64,000 nt of DNA, taken from Flagellimonas lutaonensis (GTDB lineage Bacteria; Bacteroidota; Bacteroidia; Flavobacteriales; Flavobacteriaceae). The stretch is taken from NCBI RefSeq assembly GCF_000963865.1, contig NZ_CP011071.1, forward strand, positions 1,430,501 through 1,494,500. The letters are read 5' to 3'. Position numbers and translations under genes: made by a program. Numbering within the stretch: the first letter of the stretch is position 1; each line of letters opens with the position of its first letter. The notes under the pieces were generated by a model. That model saw nothing but the letters and a program-made list of their open reading frames with translations. It made no database searches and was not told where the DNA came from. This document shows, piece by piece, positions 6,948-15,529 of this stretch.

Positions 6948-8453
6948 TTACCCAAGCGTGTTCAGTGCATGTTCAATCCGCCGCAGGCATTCCTCTTTAC
7001 CCAACAAGGCCATGATATCAAACAGGTGCGGGCCTTTCATATCGCCTACGATGACCAAACGTAGGGGCGGCATCACCTTACCGAACGCGAGCTCTTGGCC
7101 GGCGATCCAGTCTTTCACCTGTTTTTCGATGTTGTCAGAAGAGAAATCACCGATGCCGTTCAGTACTTCGCCCACTTGTTTGATGATGTCGGGCGTACCC
7201 TCTTTCCACTGTTTTTTCACTGCCTTTTCGTTATAGCTTTCCGGTGCCACAAAGAAGTAATCGCCCAGTTTCCAGAAATCCTGTACAAAGTCGGCCCGTT
7301 CTTTGATTAGGGAGACCACTTTTTCCACATAGTTGTGATCCCGAACGGAGTGAGGAATCTCTTGGCGTTCAAGCACCGTCGCAAACAAACTAGCCAACTC
7401 CCCATCTCTCTTGCGTTGCAGCCATTGGTGATTGTACCATTTGGTCTTTTCTGGATCAAAACGGGCCCCCGATTTGTTGACACGGTCTAGCGAAAAGGCC
7501 TCTACAAGCTCCTGTAACAAGAACACTTCTTGTTCGGTACCGGGGTTCCAGCCCAAAAAGGCAAGAAAATTGACCACGGCCTCAGGAAAATAGCCCGCTT
7601 CGCGGTACCCCACGGCATCTTCCCACGACAGTGGAAACACCGGAAAGCCCCCTTTTTCACCATCACGTTTGCTCAACTTGCCCTTGCCCGTGGGCTTCAT
7701 GATCAGGGGCAAATGGGCGAACTGTGGGGCCTGCCATTCAAAGGCATCGTACAGTTGTTGGTGCAGGGGCAGCGAGGGCAGCCACTCTTCGCCACGAATT
7801 ACATGGGTGATCTGCATCAAATGGTCGTCCACAATGTTCGCCAAATGGTAGGTGGGCATGCCATCGCTCTTGAACAGCACCTTGTCGTCAAGGGTGTTGG
7901 TGTCGATCTTGATCTCGCCCCGAACAAGGTCGTTCAACACCACCGTTTCATCAGGGGGTGTCATAAACCGTATTACATAGTCCTCGCCAGAATTCAGTCG
8001 TTTTTCGACCGCTTCGGGCATCATTGACAGCGAGTTGTCGAGCTTTAGGCGGTTGTGCCAGTTGTAGATAAAGGTCTTGCCCTTGGCCTCATGGTCTTTT
8101 CGGTGTGCATCGAGGGCTTCGGGGGTGTCAAAAGCGTAATAGGCCCTGCCCTTTTCGACCAGTTCTTCGGCATATTGTCGGTACAGGTGCTTGCGCTCGC
8201 TCTGGCGGTAGGGGCCAAATCCACCGTCTTTTCCAATGCCCTCATCGTAGGGAATACCGCACCATTTTAGGGCTTCGACAATGTACTGTTCGGCACCCTC
8301 AACATAGCGGTTTTGGTCGGTATCCTCTATCCGGAGTACAAAATCGCCCCCATGTTTTTTCGCGAAGAGATAGTTGAAAAGGGCGGTGCGTACGCCGCCA
8401 ATATGTAATGGCCCGGTCGGGCTCGGGGCAAAACGTACCCTTACTTTGGTCAT
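6948..8453 (-). CDS. gltX: Glutamyl-tRNA synthetase
   Basis: Class I synthetase charging tRNA-Glu (also needed for tetrapyrrole synthesis). 501 residues, normal length. HIGH box is PSPTGPLHIGG (10-20); the KMSKS loop is KLSKR (259-263). The discriminating RIEDTDQNRY segment (41-50) and RGEEWLPSLPLH segment (about 220-231) are intact, as is the C-terminal anticodon-binding helical domain. Start ATG at 8453 is supported by a -7 element 18 bp upstream. Downstream lie the MITE-like palindrome and a stump of another gltX. The alkB gene is upstream on the same strand with a 35-bp gap, but gltX has its own promoter in that gap. Confidence 0.97.
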   Translation of the reverse strand: MTKVRVRFAPSPTGPLHIGGVRTALFNYLFAKKHGGDFVLRIEDTDQNRYVEGAEQYIVEALKWCGIPYDEGIGKDGGFGPYRQSERKHLYRQYAEELVEKGRAYYAFDTPEALDAHRKDHEAKGKTFIYNWHNRLKLDNSLSMMPEAVEKRLNSGEDYVIRFMTPPDETVVLNDLVRGEIKIDTNTLDDKVLFKSDGMPTYHLANIVDDHLMQITHVIRGEEWLPSLPLHQQLYDAFEWQAPQFAHLPLIMKPTGKGKLSKRDGEKGGFPVFPLSWEDAVGYREAGYFPEAVVNFLAFLGWNPGTEQEVFLLQELVEAFSLDRVNKSGARFDPEKTKWYNHQWLQRKRDGELASLFATVLERQEIPHSVRDHNYVEKVVSLIKERADFVQDFWKLGDYFFVAPESYNEKAVKKQWKEGTPDIIKQVGEVLNGIGDFSSDNIEKQVKDWIAGQELAFGKVMPPLRLVIVGDMKGPHLFDIMALLGKEECLRRIEHALNTLG

Positions 8454-8471
8454 ACATCAAGAATTTGCCCG

Positions 8472-8479
8472 CAAAGATA
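8472..8479 (-). promoter_or_regulatory. -7 promoter element of gltX
   Basis: Minus-strand TATCTTTG (TAnnTTTG), 18 bp before the gltX ATG, inside the short alkB-gltX gap. Confidence 0.6.
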
Positions 8480-8488
8480 GTGATTGCA

Positions 8489-9562
8489 TCAGGCGAGCGA
8501 AAACGAATCTGTTTCGGGCTTCATTTCATTAGGGACCCTAGGGTTCATAATGGCAAACCACAGTGGGGGCACCAGCGAAAGCACCATACTGGTGGGGTAG
8601 CCGTACGGCATCTGTGGTGAAACGTCGTGGCAATCCAGCACTTGGTACTTCTTGGCCGATTTATAGTGATGGTCACTGTGGCGGGTGAGTTCATAGAGCA
8701 CGATACGGCCAATGACATGGTTGCTGTTCCACGAATGGCATTCGCGCACCCGTTCGTATCGGCCCGAGGGCATCTTTTTTCTGATCAGCCCGTAATGTTC
8801 GATATAGTTGACCGTTTCCAACAACAAAAAGCCCACTACCCCTGCCCCAAGGGCAAACCAAAGGGCCGTGGCGCCAAAAATGACAAGAACCAGCCCCAAA
8901 TAGGCCAGTTGCAGCAACACATACCAAAGCATATCGTTTTTTATGGAAAAGAACCCTCTTTCCTTTTTGGCGAGCAGCTTTTGCTGTATTTTCCAAGCCT
9001 TTCGGTACTGTCGCGTCACCGAGGTGAACCAAAAAGAATATACCGATTGGTTATAGCGTGCTGTGGCTGGGTCTTCGGGGGTTGCCGCATGGGCGTGGTG
9101 CCCAAAATTGTGCTCTATGTAAAAGTGCATATAGAACGAGGGCAGCAGTAGGGCCTTGCCCAAAAACCGTTCGCTTGTCTGTTGGCGATGGCCCAATTCG
9201 TGGCCAACGTTGATGCCGTTGACGCCCAGTACAATGCCAAGCGAGAGGCAGAGCCCGACCAGCTCATAGGGGGCATGGTCGCTGGTGCCCACATGCCACA
9301 AGAGATAGCCCAAAAGGCCGTAGACAATGGGCAGGTTCAGATAGAGCATCCAATCGAAAAAACGGCTGTTTTCCTTTCGTTGCTTTTCTGCGCCGACTAG
9401 GTTGCTGGTATCTTGCGGCAGTAGCACCTCTAAAATGGGAATGATCACAAAGGCATAGACGGGCGTAAAATAACTCCACAAACCTTCAAAATAGATACTG
9501 ATGGCCGCAGAAAGGGGTATGGTAAGGGCCGCTAGGTAGCGTAAATCTCTCCAGTTGTCCAT
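8489..9562 (-). CDS. alkB: AlkB-type membrane di-iron monooxygenase (alkane 1-monooxygenase family)
   Basis: 357 residues, shorter than the about 400 of Pseudomonas AlkB, with about six membrane helices. The eight-histidine di-iron site is seen as HELGH (121-125), EHNFGHHAHAA (150-160, followed by TPEDPATAR), NYIEHYGL (252-259) and the C-terminal RHSDHHYK (294-301), with the LxCHDVSPQMPYGYP-type tail typical of AlkB. The family hydroxylates the terminal carbon of alkanes or fatty-acid-like chains using rubredoxin electrons. No rubredoxin or rubredoxin reductase gene is adjacent. Marine flavobacteria carry such genes widely, and the natural substrate may be medium- or long-chain lipids. Family assignment is firm; the substrate is inference. 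Confidence 0.9.
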   Translation of the reverse strand: MDNWRDLRYLAALTIPLSAAISIYFEGLWSYFTPVYAFVIIPILEVLLPQDTSNLVGAEKQRKENSRFFDWMLYLNLPIVYGLLGYLLWHVGTSDHAPYELVGLCLSLGIVLGVNGINVGHELGHRQQTSERFLGKALLLPSFYMHFYIEHNFGHHAHAATPEDPATARYNQSVYSFWFTSVTRQYRKAWKIQQKLLAKKERGFFSIKNDMLWYVLLQLAYLGLVLVIFGATALWFALGAGVVGFLLLETVNYIEHYGLIRKKMPSGRYERVRECHSWNSNHVIGRIVLYELTRHSDHHYKSAKKYQVLDCHDVSPQMPYGYPTSMVLSLVPPLWFAIMNPRVPNEMKPETDSFSLA

Positions 9563-9708
9563 TTTAACACAACTTTTTCAGCCCGATCTTTTAATATCGG
9601 GTATCTTGGTATATCGTTAACAATAAGCGGTCAGTTCACGTTTTTCTAAGAAAAATCTTCGAATTGACAGGGTTTGATTTGATTGTAACCATTTAAAGAT
9701 ACTGGATT

Positions 9709-12700
9709 TTGGGCAGTTACGACAAGATACTCGATAAGCTGAACGGCTTTATCTCAAAGTATTACCGAAAGCTTTTGGTAAAGGGGCTGTTGTTGTTCTT
9801 GTCTTTCGGTCTGCTCTTTTTTCTTGTGGCACTGTCGCTTGAATATTTCTTTTGGATGGGCTCGACCGCCCGTTTGGTGCTGTTGTTGTCAGTAATCGCT
9901 TTTGAGGGATACCTGCTCTACCATTTTGTGCTCACCCCTATCTTTTATCTGTTTCGAATTAAAAAGGGCATTTCGAACAAACAGGCCTCGTTGCTAATCG
10001 GGAAGCATTTTCCCCATGTCGATGACAAGCTTTACAACCTGCTCGAACTTGCCGAGGATGATGAAAAGTCGGAACTGTTGTTGGCCAGTATCGGGCAACG
10101 CTCACACGAACTTGACACGGTTCCGTTCGTACAGGCCATCGATTTTAAAGAGAGCCTAAAATATGCAAAGTACTTGGCCATTCCGATTGTGGTGGTGGTC
10201 TTGATCGCCCTGACCGGTAATCTGGGGTCGTTTTTCGGATCATATGAACGGGTGGTCAATTACGATATGGCCTACGAGCCACCGGCACCCTTTCAGTTCC
10301 GATTGCTGAACAGCGAGCTGAAGGTCTTTGACGACCGGCCCCTGACCATACAAATGGTGACCGAGGGTGAGGTGTTGCCTGAAGATGCGTATATCGTGGT
10401 CAATGGTCAACAATGGTTGTTGCAGAAGAAGGGAGGGGTTTTTGAATATCGTTTTTCAGCACCTGTAAAGCAATCAAGCTTTTATTTTACGGCCAATGGC
10501 TACAATTCGAGGGTCTATGATATTGTGAGCCTGCCGACCCCATCGCTCCAAGATTTTGAACTGCACCTGCAGTATCCAGGTTATACCGGGCGAAGCCCTG
10601 AGGTGCTCAAAGGCACAGGCAATGCGACCTTTCCAGAGGGCACCATCGCTACATGGAAGATCAAGGGAAAGAACACCGAACAGATTGAGCTCCATTTGGC
10701 CGATACCCTTTTGGCCTTTGATAGGGCCGATAATGCCTTCTCCCTAAGCAAGCGGGTGTACAACAATTTAGACTATGGCCTGTCTACCAGCAACGGCAAT
10801 GTAAAGAACCATGAATTTTTGGAGTATAGTTTTAAGGTTGTTCGCGATGCGAGTCCACAGATAAGGGTCGAGCAGGCGTTTGACTCACTGAACTTGAACG
10901 AATCATATTATTCAGGACAGGTGTCCGACGATTATCTAGTGAGCGAGATACGCTTGGTTTGTTACCCAAAAGAGCGGCCCGAAGAGGTTCAACGATTGGT
11001 GTTGCAGCGGCCCAAGAGCAATGTGCAGCAGTTTTTCTACACATTTCCTTCGGGCTTGCAAGTGGAACCCGGCGAAGCATACCAATTGGTATTTGAAGTG
11101 GTCGACAACGATGCCCAAGGGGGGGGCAAGGTATCAAAGAGCCAGGTTTTTAGTACAGTGTTCTATACCGATAACGAACTGAAGAGCAAGGACCTGGAAT
11201 TTCAAGAGTCCGTTTTGGATAATTTCGATAAATCCCTTGAAAAACTTAGGGAGCAAAAGACCGAACTCGAGAAAATCAACGAAAAGCAAAAAGAGCAATC
11301 AGGACTTGATTTTAACGACAAGAACGAAATCAAGAACTTTCTTAGAAAACAACAACAGCAAGAAGACCTGATGCAAAAATTCAGCAAGCAGCTCAAAGAA
11401 AGCCTGGACAAACAGGAAAATGATGACGAACTCAACCAATTGCTAAAGGAACGGCTCGAGCGGCAAGAACTGGAAGCCAAGAAAAATGCCAAGTTGCTCG
11501 AAGAGCTGAATAAAATTGCCGATAAAATTGAGGAAGATGATTTAAAGAAACGACTTGAAGAGCTTGGCAAACAGCAGGGTAAGAACCAACGAAACCTAGA
11601 GCAATTGCTTGAATTGACCAAACGGTATTATGTTACGGAAAAGGCCTCACAATTGGCACAAGAATTGGCCAAGCAGGCAGAAAGACAAGAGATTTTGTCA
11701 GAGCAAAAACTAGGTCAGGACTTTTCCAATAAAGAACAGGAAAAGCTGAATGAAAAGTATGAGAAGTTGAGCGATGAATTGGACGAGCTAAAAAAAGACA
11801 ACCAGAACCTTAAAAAACCCATTGACCTGGATATTGACAAGAAAAAGCAAGAAGGGGTAAAGCAAGACCAACATGAAGCACTGGAAGAAATCAACAAGCA
11901 CCAGGGCATGGAAGAATCTTCGCAGAGCGAGGAAAAACAAAAGACCCAGAACAATGCTTCCCAAAAGCAAAAATCAGCCGCCCAAAAGATGAAAGAGATG
12001 AGCGAGAGCCTTCAACAAGGTGCCTCGGCCATGGGTGGGGGTTCGAGCATCACAGAAGATGCCGAGATGCTCAGGCAGATTTTGGACAACCTGGTTATTT
12101 TTTCTTTCAAGCAAGAGAACCTTTTTGATCAGGTCGGCGAGGCCAACATCGATGTCTCCAACTTTTCGGCCACTGTGCGCGAACAGAAAGAACTGCGCGA
12201 CCTGTTCGAGCATGTTGACGACAGCTTGTTCGCGCTCTCACTGAGACGCGCTGAGTTGTCTGAGTTTGTAAACGAACAGGTGACCGAGGTGTACTACAAC
12301 ATCGATAAGGCTTTAGAGAGCATTGCAGAGAACCGGGTCTATCAAGGGGCCGCGTACCAACAGTATGTAATCAGCGCGAGCAATGCGCTGGCCGATTTTC
12401 TTGCCAACACGCTTGACAATATGCAGATGAGTATGCAACAGGGCAATGGCTCAGGGCAGAGCGGTAGTGACTTTCAATTGCCCGATATTATCGAAGGTCA
12501 AGAGAAGTTGAATGAACAGATGGGGCAGATGGGGAAATCGGGCAAAGGTGAGCAGCAGTCTGAAAGCGGTAAAGAGGGCGAGGGCAAAGAAGAGGGCCAA
12601 GGAGAAAAGCAGGGGGGAAGTGAAGGAGACCAAAAAGGGCAAGACGGTAAGAAGGGAAAAGAGGCACAAGGCGGAAAGAATGGTGGGGAGGGCCAAGATG

Positions 12701-13143
12701 GGCAGTCTGGCGAAGGCTTGAGCGAGCAAGAGCTTAAAGAGATTTATGAAATCTACAAACAACAGCAGCAGATACGCCAGCGATTGGAAAAGCAGTTGCA
12801 AGATATGATCAACAAGTCTGACCGTGACCTTGCCAAGAAACTGGTGCAGCAGATGGAGAATTTTGAAAACGACCTTATACAGAACGGCATCACTGAACGC
12901 ACCATGAACAAAGCCAATTATATACAGCACCAGTTGCTGAAATTAGAGAATGCCACTTTAAAACAGGGCCAAAAGAAAGAGCGAAAGAGCACCACGAATA
13001 CCGAACGTTATCGCGCACCCATCATCACCAAGCCCGAGCTGTTCAAGAAGAGTGAACAGGAAATAGAAATTTTAGATCGACAAGCCTTACCTTTGCGGCA
13101 AGAATACCGTAGAAAAGTACGGGAGTACTTTAAAAATGATTGA
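9709..13143 (+). CDS. DUF4175 family large membrane/coiled-coil protein
   Basis: 1144 residues. Two N-terminal membrane helices (about 24-48 and 52-75) and a third near 150-170 precede a beta-rich periplasmic part (about 180-490). A very long charged coiled coil follows (about 500-780, rich in K/E/Q/L heptads), then a helical region, a low-complexity G/K/E/Q/S segment (about 940-1005) and a final helical tail. The start is a TTG at 9709: the reading frame has a stop at 9694 and no ATG until codon 49, which would delete the first membrane helix. The family is conserved across Bacteroidota, commonly next to ybeY and mnmG as here; function unknown. It overlaps ybeY by 8 bp, so the two are translationally coupled. 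Confidence 0.85.
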   Translation: MGSYDKILDKLNGFISKYYRKLLVKGLLLFLSFGLLFFLVALSLEYFFWMGSTARLVLLLSVIAFEGYLLYHFVLTPIFYLFRIKKGISNKQASLLIGKHFPHVDDKLYNLLELAEDDEKSELLLASIGQRSHELDTVPFVQAIDFKESLKYAKYLAIPIVVVVLIALTGNLGSFFGSYERVVNYDMAYEPPAPFQFRLLNSELKVFDDRPLTIQMVTEGEVLPEDAYIVVNGQQWLLQKKGGVFEYRFSAPVKQSSFYFTANGYNSRVYDIVSLPTPSLQDFELHLQYPGYTGRSPEVLKGTGNATFPEGTIATWKIKGKNTEQIELHLADTLLAFDRADNAFSLSKRVYNNLDYGLSTSNGNVKNHEFLEYSFKVVRDASPQIRVEQAFDSLNLNESYYSGQVSDDYLVSEIRLVCYPKERPEEVQRLVLQRPKSNVQQFFYTFPSGLQVEPGEAYQLVFEVVDNDAQGGGKVSKSQVFSTVFYTDNELKSKDLEFQESVLDNFDKSLEKLREQKTELEKINEKQKEQSGLDFNDKNEIKNFLRKQQQQEDLMQKFSKQLKESLDKQENDDELNQLLKERLERQELEAKKNAKLLEELNKIADKIEEDDLKKRLEELGKQQGKNQRNLEQLLELTKRYYVTEKASQLAQELAKQAERQEILSEQKLGQDFSNKEQEKLNEKYEKLSDELDELKKDNQNLKKPIDLDIDKKKQEGVKQDQHEALEEINKHQGMEESSQSEEKQKTQNNASQKQKSAAQKMKEMSESLQQGASAMGGGSSITEDAEMLRQILDNLVIFSFKQENLFDQVGEANIDVSNFSATVREQKELRDLFEHVDDSLFALSLRRAELSEFVNEQVTEVYYNIDKALESIAENRVYQGAAYQQYVISASNALADFLANTLDNMQMSMQQGNGSGQSGSDFQLPDIIEGQEKLNEQMGQMGKSGKGEQQSESGKEGEGKEEGQGEKQGGSEGDQKGQDGKKGKEAQGGKNGGEGQDGQSGEGLSEQELKEIYEIYKQQQQIRQRLEKQLQDMINKSDRDLAKKLVQQMENFENDLIQNGITERTMNKANYIQHQLLKLENATLKQGQKKERKSTTNTERYRAPIITKPELFKKSEQEIEILDRQALPLRQEYRRKVREYFKND

Positions 13144-13555
13144 TTTCCATTTTGAGAATGATTTTCAGCTAGAGCAAAAAGACAAGTTTTCCGATTGGCT
13201 GAGTAGGATAATAACTGCTGAGGGCTATGAATTGGGAAATCTTGACTACGTTTTTTGTGATGATGAATATCTGTGGGATATCAATATGCAGTATCTGAAT
13301 CACGACACCTACACCGACATCATCACGTTTGACTACTCTACCGGAAGGGTCATTTCAGGCGATATATTTATTTCGGTCGAGCGCGTTGATGACAATGCTG
13401 CAGACCACGGGGTGGGCTTCGAAAACGAATTGCTTCGTGTGATGTGCCACGGAGTGCTGCACCTTATGGGATACAACGACAAGAAAGAGGATGAGGTTGC
13501 GTTGATGCGCAACAAGGAAGACGAAATGATACAAATGTTCCACGTGGAACAATAG
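13136..13555 (+). CDS. ybeY: Endoribonuclease YbeY (16S rRNA maturation)
   Basis: 139 residues, a zinc-dependent RNase for 16S rRNA 3'-end processing and 70S quality control. The metal motif is MCHGVLHLMGYND: the first two histidines of the H-x3-H-x5-H motif are present, but the third position is Asp, as is usual in Bacteroidota homologs. The last codons (Met-Phe-His-Val-Glu-Gln) are written by a perfect parS site, so the DNA element and the protein C-terminus coincide. Start overlaps the preceding gene by 8 bp; mnmG starts 4 bp after the stop. Confidence 0.93.
   Translation: MIDFHFENDFQLEQKDKFSDWLSRIITAEGYELGNLDYVFCDDEYLWDINMQYLNHDTYTDIITFDYSTGRVISGDIFISVERVDDNAADHGVGFENELLRVMCHGVLHLMGYNDKKEDEVALMRNKEDEMIQMFHVEQ
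13536..13551. other. parS site 1 (ParB/Spo0J binding)
   Basis: TGTTCCACGTGGAACA, a perfect 16-bp palindrome matching the conserved parS core. It lies inside the final codons of ybeY. Known parS consensus: TGTTtCACGTGaAACA in Bacillus; TGTTCCACGTGGAACc in Pseudomonas. Confidence 0.88.
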
Positions 13556-13559
13556 GATT

Positions 13560-15428
13560 ATGTTTGAAAAGGAATACGATGTAATTGTAGTGGGCGGCGG
13601 CCATGCAGGCGCCGAGGCCACAGCTGCGGCGGCCAACATGGGCTCAAAGACCCTGTTGGTTACGATGAACCTGCAGACCATTGGGCAGATGTCTTGCAAT
13701 CCGGCCATGGGCGGTATTGCCAAAGGTCAGATAGTACGCGAAATCGATGCTTTGGGCGGGTATAGCGGCATTGTCACGGATCGCTCGGCCATACAGTTTA
13801 AGATGTTGAACAAATCCAAAGGTCCGGCAATGTGGAGTCCCCGCGCTCAGAACGACCGGATGCGCTTTGCCGAAGAATGGCGCCTGATGTTGGAGCAAAC
13901 ACCCAATGCGGACTTTTACCAAGAAATGGTTTCTGGGCTGTGGGTCGAAGGCAATAGGGTGGTGGGCGTGCGCACCTCTTTGGGGATTGATATAAGAAGT
14001 AAGGCGGTAGTGCTGACCAACGGTACTTTTTTGAACGGACTTATCCATATTGGCGAGAAGCAATTTGGCGGTGGCCGGGCAGGGGAAAGAGCTGCCACTG
14101 GCATCACAGAACAATTGGTAGATTTTGGCTTTGACAGTGGACGAATGAAGACCGGCACCCCTCCGAGGGTCGATGGCCGTTCACTCGATTACTCCAAAAT
14201 GACCCCGCAACCTGGGGACGAGAATCCCGAAAAGTTCTCCTATTTAGATACCCCTAAGCTGACAAAACAACCCGATTGCCACATGACGCGTACCAGTCAA
14301 TTGGTGCACGATCTGTTGCGCGAAGGCTTTGATCGCTCGCCCATGTTCAACGGTAGGATCAAAAGTATTGGTCCCCGCTATTGCCCATCCATAGAAGATA
14401 AGATACATCGTTTTGCCGACAAAGATTCCCACCAGATCTTCGTGGAACCAGAGGGGTGGAATACCGTTGAGGTATATGTAAATGGGTTTTCGACCTCACT
14501 TCCAGAAGATGTTCAGTACAGGGCACTACGTTCGGTGGCAGGCTTCGAGAATGTAAAGTTTTTTAGACCGGGTTACGCCATAGAATACGACTACTTTCCA
14601 CCGACCCAGTTAAAGCATACCCTTGAGACCAAATTGATAGAGAACCTCTACTTTGCCGGGCAGATCAATGGTACGACCGGATATGAGGAGGCCGCTTCAC
14701 AGGGACTGATGGCGGGCATCAATGCACACCTGAAAATCAACGAAAAAGAACCTTTTATCCTAAAGAGGGACGAGGCCTATATAGGCGTGTTGATTGATGA
14801 TCTGATCACAAAGGGCACAGAAGAGCCGTATCGTATGTTTACCTCAAGGGCTGAATACCGAACGTTGTTGCGGCAAGACAATGCCGATTTGCGTCTGACC
14901 CCAAGGAGCTACGAATTGGGGCTTGCTTCCGAAGAAAGAATGCGAAAAATGGAGGAAAAAGAGAAAAAATCGCAGGAATTTGTGGATTTTTTCAGAAAAA
15001 CTAGCTTTGATCCAGAAGAAATAAACCCCATTTTGGAAAAATTGGATTCTGCGACGGTCAAACAGGCCGATAAACTGTTCAAGGTATTCTCGCGACCCAA
15101 AGTAACGATGGACCATATGTTGCAGCTTGAAACCGTTTCGTCATTTGTTGCCGAAAAGGAGTTGGACAATGAGGTGCTTGAGCAGGCAGAGATACAGGTT
15201 AAGTATTCGGGGTATATCGAAAAGGAAAAACAGAATGCAGACAAATTGCACCGTCTGGAAGATGTTCGGATTCCCGAAAACTTTGATTACTCAAAACTGA
15301 AATCCCTTAGCTTTGAGGCGCGCGAAAAACTACAGGCCATTCAACCCGTAACCATCGCGCAGGCCTCTCGAATCAGTGGTGTTTCGCCTGCAGATATTAG
15401 CGTTTTGTTGGTGTTTTTGGGGAGATAG
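13560..15428 (+). CDS. mnmG: tRNA uridine-5-carboxymethylaminomethyl modification enzyme MnmG (GidA)
   Basis: 622 residues, full length. FAD/NADH-dependent partner of MnmE that makes cmnm5U at wobble U34 of tRNAs. FAD-binding motif VVGGGHAGAEA at about 10-20; family signatures GGIAKGQIVREIDALGG (about 51-67), GGGRAGERAA, then MKTGTPPRVDGRS, and the C-terminal helical MnmE/tRNA-binding domain ending in ISGVSPADISVLLVFLG. Stop at 15428, 8 bp before the second parS. It lies immediately after ybeY in the DUF4175-ybeY-mnmG order. gidA genes often map near replication origins, which agrees with the flanking parS sites. Confidence 0.97.
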   Translation: MFEKEYDVIVVGGGHAGAEATAAAANMGSKTLLVTMNLQTIGQMSCNPAMGGIAKGQIVREIDALGGYSGIVTDRSAIQFKMLNKSKGPAMWSPRAQNDRMRFAEEWRLMLEQTPNADFYQEMVSGLWVEGNRVVGVRTSLGIDIRSKAVVLTNGTFLNGLIHIGEKQFGGGRAGERAATGITEQLVDFGFDSGRMKTGTPPRVDGRSLDYSKMTPQPGDENPEKFSYLDTPKLTKQPDCHMTRTSQLVHDLLREGFDRSPMFNGRIKSIGPRYCPSIEDKIHRFADKDSHQIFVEPEGWNTVEVYVNGFSTSLPEDVQYRALRSVAGFENVKFFRPGYAIEYDYFPPTQLKHTLETKLIENLYFAGQINGTTGYEEAASQGLMAGINAHLKINEKEPFILKRDEAYIGVLIDDLITKGTEEPYRMFTSRAEYRTLLRQDNADLRLTPRSYELGLASEERMRKMEEKEKKSQEFVDFFRKTSFDPEEINPILEKLDSATVKQADKLFKVFSRPKVTMDHMLQLETVSSFVAEKELDNEVLEQAEIQVKYSGYIEKEKQNADKLHRLEDVRIPENFDYSKLKSLSFEAREKLQAIQPVTIAQASRISGVSPADISVLLVFLGR

Positions 15429-15436
15429 GGCGGCTA

Positions 15437-15452
15437 TGTTCCACGTGGAACA
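15437..15452. other. parS site 2 (ParB/Spo0J binding)
   Basis: Second perfect copy of TGTTCCACGTGGAACA, 1,901 bp from the first, in the intergenic DNA just after mnmG. Confidence 0.9.
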
Positions 15453-15529
15453 TCAGGGGCTTTTTCAAACATTAGGTGTATACTGGCTTGGTTTTTGTGT
15501 AACCTTCTTCAACCAGAGCCAAGACCAAG

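Noticed and set aside
12530-12720. Repetitive G/K/E/Q DNA as a tandem repeat array or CRISPR-like element
   Set aside because: It is low-complexity coding sequence in frame within the DUF4175 gene, without regular repeat units or spacers.
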